Positions 59,860 to 64,000 of a DNA stretch of 64,000 bases are shown here, piece by piece; position 1 is the first letter of the stretch; each line of letters starts with the position of its first letter. This DNA is from Daucus carota subsp. sativus (lineage: Eukaryota > Streptophyta > Magnoliopsida > Apiales > Apiaceae). Both the position numbers and the translations under genes were made by a program. The notes beneath the pieces were generated by a model. That model had not been told where the DNA came from. It saw only the letters and a list, made by a program, of their open reading frames with translations, and did not search any database. Where the stretch lies: assembly GCF_001625215.2 (NCBI RefSeq), contig NC_030387.2, forward strand, positions 33,317,606-33,381,605, read 5' to 3'.

Positions 59860-62800
59860 ATGAACTTCCGGTTCCAAAATCTTCTCGGAGCTCCATACAG
59901 AGGAGGCAACGTCACTACAGTCGACAACACCCTGCTAATCTCACCTATCGGTAACCGGATCTCCGTCACAGACCTCAAAAAGTCCGAAACTATTACTCTC
60001 CCTTTTCAATCCTCTTCTAATATCACCCGCATCGCCGCCTCAAACGACGGCGTTTTCCTCCTCACTGTCGATGAGAACAACCGCTGTCTCTACATCAATC
60101 TACGCCGCCGCGCCGTTCTGCACCGCATTACTTTTAAGAAACGCGTCGGCGCCGTCAAGTTTAGCCCCGACGGAGCCCTAATTGCGGTGGCGTTGGGGAA
60201 ATTGGTGCAGATTTGGCGGTCGCCGGGGTTTAAAAAGGAGTTCTTTCCGTTTGAATTGGTGAGGACTTTTGCTGATTGTAACGATAAGGTTACGTCATTG
60301 GATTGGAGTGATAATTCGGGGTATTTGCTCGCGGGGTCGAAAGATTTGGCGGTGAGGTTGTTTTGTTTGAAGAAAGTTCCAGGCTTGTCGAAGGCATTTA
60401 TGTTTTTGGGACATAGGGATGCAATTTGTGGTGCTTTTTTTGGTACTGATAAGGTAGATAAGGTTCCTCGGGTTTATACGATATCGAGAGATGGTGCGAT
60501 TTTTAGTTGGATATTGAATAATGTGGGTGAGGATGTTGAAATGGAGGATTCAGAACCCGTGTCTCCCGGTACACCTGATCAAAATGGTGATGGGAATGGG
60601 GATGAGAATGAGAATGTGAAGAAGAGGAAGAATGTTGAGGGTGATGTGAGCGATGGTGATGACAAGAATGGGGTTTTGTTGCATAAAGGGAAATGGGAGT
60701 TGTTGAAGAAGGATTTTTTTATGCAGGCTCCAGCAAAGTTGACAGCTTGTGATTTTCATAGTGGTCTTGATCTTGTTGTAGTGGGGTTTTCGAGTGGGGT
60801 GTTTGGTCTATATAAGATGCCTGAATTTACTTGTATTCATTTGTTGTCGATATCTCGAGAGAAGATTACGACTGCTACTTTTAATGATCTTGGGAATTGG
60901 TTGACGTTTGGGTGTGCAAAACTTGGACAATTGCTTGTATGGGATTGGAAACCAGAAAGCTACATATTGAAACAGCAAGGACATTATTTTGATGTTAACT
61001 GTCTTGCATATTCACCTGATTCCCAGCTCATGGCTACTGGTGCAGATGATAACAAAATCAAGGTGAGCAACAGATAGAATCAGTTTTACTTTGGAGATTA
61101 TATTAATCAAATGCTAGTTGGTCTATATTAGTAATTCTTAACTTCCAATCAATTTATGTACTATATTCTAGTTTGCAAATCTCATAATGTCGAAACATGG
61201 GCATGCATCTCTTATCAACTATTCAGTCACCTTTTGCTTCTTATTTCTTAATGGATTTCTGGATATGGGATTATAATATGCTTTTTCACATTGCATTATA
61301 AATACATGTGTATGGCCTAAGCAAAGATAAAGCTATTGATTATGAAGTTCAGAAGTATCGCTTGCACTTTTTTTTTTATTTGGTATATATAATTTGCTTC
61401 ATATATGTTTGTTTAATATGATTTAGGAGAAATTCGAATTATAAAAATGTATTTGCTTATTATTACAGGTGTGGACTGTTTCCTCAGGGTTTTGTTTTGT
61501 GACATTCTCTGAGCACACAAATGCAGTCACAGCCCTCCATTTTATGCCAAATAACCATTGTCTCTTAAGTGCATCTTTGGATGGCACTGTCCGTGCGTGG
61601 GATCTCTTTCGCTACCGCAATTTTAGGACATTTACCACTCCCTCTTCCAAGCAGTTTGTATCTTTGGCATCCGACCAAAGTGGGGAAGTAATTTGTGCCG
61701 GAACCCTTGATTCATTTGAGGTATTTTGCTGTTTCTCTCAGTTTTTTTTTTAAAAAAAATAATCTGATTTCCTGTCATGTATTAATTTTATTGGATTATT
61801 TCTTTCGTGTTAGATATTTGTTTGGTCGATGAAGACAGGACGGTTGTTGGATGTACTTAGCGGCCATGAAGGTCCTGTTCATGGGTTGACATTTTCTCCC
61901 ACTAACGTGAGTTGAATTTCATTTGTGTGTGTAATATGAAGATAATATATCTGCTCAACATGTTTCAGTGTTTGTAAGAATATTCCAATTATATTGATAT
62001 ATGAAAATTTGCTTAGAGAAAGAATACCGTCTTTTTCTTTACAACTCTTTCACTTCATTTATTAGTTTGGTTTCCAGTACAAGCCTGGTCATACAGTGAT
62101 AGTATCGGCCATTCTTGCAATTCATATTAATTGTATAGTTGCCTGATGGTGTGTTAAAAATTATACCTGTAGGCAATTCTAGCTTCATCCTCCTGGGATA
62201 AGTCCATTCGCTTATGGGATGTTTTTCAAGGAAAAGGTGTGGTTGAGACATTTTCTCATACCCATGATGTTCTTACTGTTGTTTATCGCCCGGACGGAAA
62301 GCAATTGGCTTGCAGCACTTTAGATGGTCAAATCTATTTTTGGGACCCAATTGACGGATTGCTGATGTGTACCATCGAGGGCCGTAGAGATATAGCTGGA
62401 GGACGCTTGATGACTGACCGTACGTCAGCTGCTAACTCCACTTCCGGAAAATGCTTCACTAGCTTGTGTTATTCTGCCGATGGAAATTATATATTAGCTG
62501 GGGGAAAGAGTAAATACATTTGTATGTATGATGTGGCTGATCAGGTATGTCTTAATGCATTTAACTTCCTCTGTCAATAATTTGGCTTTATCTGCAATAT
62601 GTCTCTAGATAATTGCATCTACTGACTACTTGATACAGCGATTTAGTAGTTTTGTAGAACTAAATCAGGCTATTTGTTTTATGTTTCCAAATCAAAAGTT
62701 TGGGAACTTCCAGATTTCAGTAATATTATTTTGATATGTGTGATTCGGATGTGGTTTATATTTAGGTCGTTTCCAAATTTCTGTGGGTGAATCACATTGA

Positions 62801-63836
62801 ATGTAATCGTTATGTGTAGGTGTTGCTGCGAAGATTCCAAATCACCCATAATCTTTCACTAGATGGAGTTCTTGACTTCTTGAATTCAAAGAATATGACA
62901 GATGCTGGTCCACTAAATTTAATTGATGATGATAATAGTGATACAGAGGAAGGTGTTGACAACCAAACACGAGGAAATGCAAGTTACAATTTACCAGGAG
63001 CACTGCCTAACAAAGGGAGGCCTGTTATTCAAACTAAGTGCTTGAGAATTGCACCTACTGGTCGGAGCTGGGCTGCAGCAACAACAGAAGGAGTTTTGGT
63101 TTATTCAATAGATGATTCCTTCATCTTCGATCCTACCGATCTAGACATCGATGTGACACCTGAGGTACTTTGAGTTTTATTTTGCAATCATAACTGATAT
63201 GATTTGAACTAGATATCATCTGATTCCTAGACATACGGTGGTTGTAGAGTTTCACCAACCACTTCTCTAAGCAATCCATATTACAATATTTAGCATCTGT
63301 CAAGTTTTAAAGACTTCATTAATTTTCATCTTACACAGGCCGTTGATACAGCTCTGAGTGAAGATCATTTTGATAGAGCTTTAATTCTCAGCTTACGTTT
63401 AAATGAAGATGCCTTGATTAAAAAGTGCATCATATCCGTCTTCCCAGCAGATATACCAGCTGTTATTTCCTCTATCCCTACGAAATATCTACAAAGGTTA
63501 ATTGAGGCATTTGCGGAGCTTCTGGAAAAGTGCCCACATTTGGAATTCATTCTTCGTTGGTGTCAGGTTTGGCTTCACTTGAAATTTAATATATTTACAT
63601 TATTTGCTTTACTGAAACACTCTCTTGCAGCAGCCTTGTGATAATCTTTAATTGGTTTGTCTATTTCACAGGAGTTGTGTAAAGTTCATGGTAATTCCAT
63701 TCAGCAGAATTCTAGAAATTTGCTTCCGGCTCTAAAATCATTACAGAAGGCTATTACGAGGACGCATCAAGATCTGGCAGAGACATGTTCTTCCAATGAA
63801 TATTTGCTTCGATATTTGTGCTCTTCAAGTTCGTAG
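59860..63836 (+). CDS. PWP2: Periodic tryptophan protein 2 (UTP1), SSU processome WD-repeat protein
   Basis: Seven exons: 59860-61062, 61469-61720, 61814-61906, 62173-62544, 62820-63164, 63339-63566 and 63672-63836, giving 885 residues, close to PWP2 of yeast and man (about 920). It is a UTP-B subunit of the U3 snoRNP/SSU processome in the nucleolus and is needed for early 18S rRNA processing. The N-terminus MNFRFQNLLGAPYRGGNV is diagnostic. Two WD40 propellers fill about residues 1-660 (HRDAICGAFFG, HYFDVNCLAYSPDSQLMATG, SLDGTVRAWDLFRYRNFRTF, SSWDKSIRLWDVF). An acidic insert with KKRK lies at about 225-270. The UTP12-type helical domain is about 755-850 (LSEDHFDRALILSLRLNE to FILRWCQELCKVHG). 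No damage is seen. Confidence 0.96.
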
Positions 63837-64000
63837 ACTCAATTTATTAAATTTTCTGTATTTTACTGGTAAGCTTCTCTGATGGGATGTGAATGCTGAT
63901 TTACTGTATTTATAGGCCATTAGTTTGTGATCATTGATCCTTTGGTGATTATTGGTAGTCGCTTAGAAGTTAATGCATAGCATGATTAGTACGCTCGAAT
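63837..64000. other. 3' flank of PWP2
   Basis: Probable 3' untranslated sequence up to the window end. No further gene start is seen. Confidence 0.6.

Overview
This window is nuclear DNA from a flowering plant. The genes are split by short AT-rich introns with GT..AG borders, the spacers are AT-rich, and plant transposon families are everywhere (Stowaway, Emigrant/pogo, hAT, PIF/Harbinger, MULE, Helitron). The proteins are plant types: a BOR4-type boron transporter, a DUF642 cell-wall protein and plant COX5B. A eudicot is likely. I cannot fix the species from sequence alone. I saw no tRNA, rRNA, CRISPR array or prokaryotic operon.

Layout. 1-12 kb holds two tandem copies of a BOR4-type borate exporter gene. 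Copy 1 is cut by the window edge and open through all visible exons. Copy 2 is complete in structure, but a 7-bp duplication puts a stop about half way. A 53-bp tandem array rich in upstream ATGs lies just before the copy 2 start. 13.4-13.9 kb is a small single-exon gene of unknown function. 14-22 kb is almost all transposon: an hAT MITE, a 1.7-kb Harbinger-type element with palindromic (TA)n cores, a pogo/Lemi relic with a Stowaway inside it, and an hAT element with GC-rich ends. 23.0-25.5 kb is an intact DUF642 gene. 27.7-31.9 kb is a non-autonomous Helitron carrying broken pieces of a MATE transporter and of the cleavage factor CFIm25.

32.3-35.5 kb and 43.3-47.7 kb are tandem duplicates of COX5B, a nuclear gene for a subunit of mitochondrial complex IV. 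Both are open. Between them are a small two-exon gene of unknown function, whose 2-kb intron holds one hAT element nested in another, and a deleted MULE. 48-54.9 kb is AT-rich spacer with MITE-like and minisatellite pieces. 54.9-58.3 kb is a nine-exon acyl-protein thioesterase/carboxylesterase gene. 59.86-63.84 kb is a complete PWP2 (UTP1) gene for the U3 snoRNP/SSU processome, with telo-box motifs upstream.

The genes are ordinary, unrelated housekeeping and transport genes and do not form a pathway. The interest lies in the two tandem duplications (BOR and COX5B), where each copy shows the empty site for insertions in the other, in the broken BOR copy, and in gene-fragment capture by the Helitron. 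I found no evidence of a wholly new biological system.
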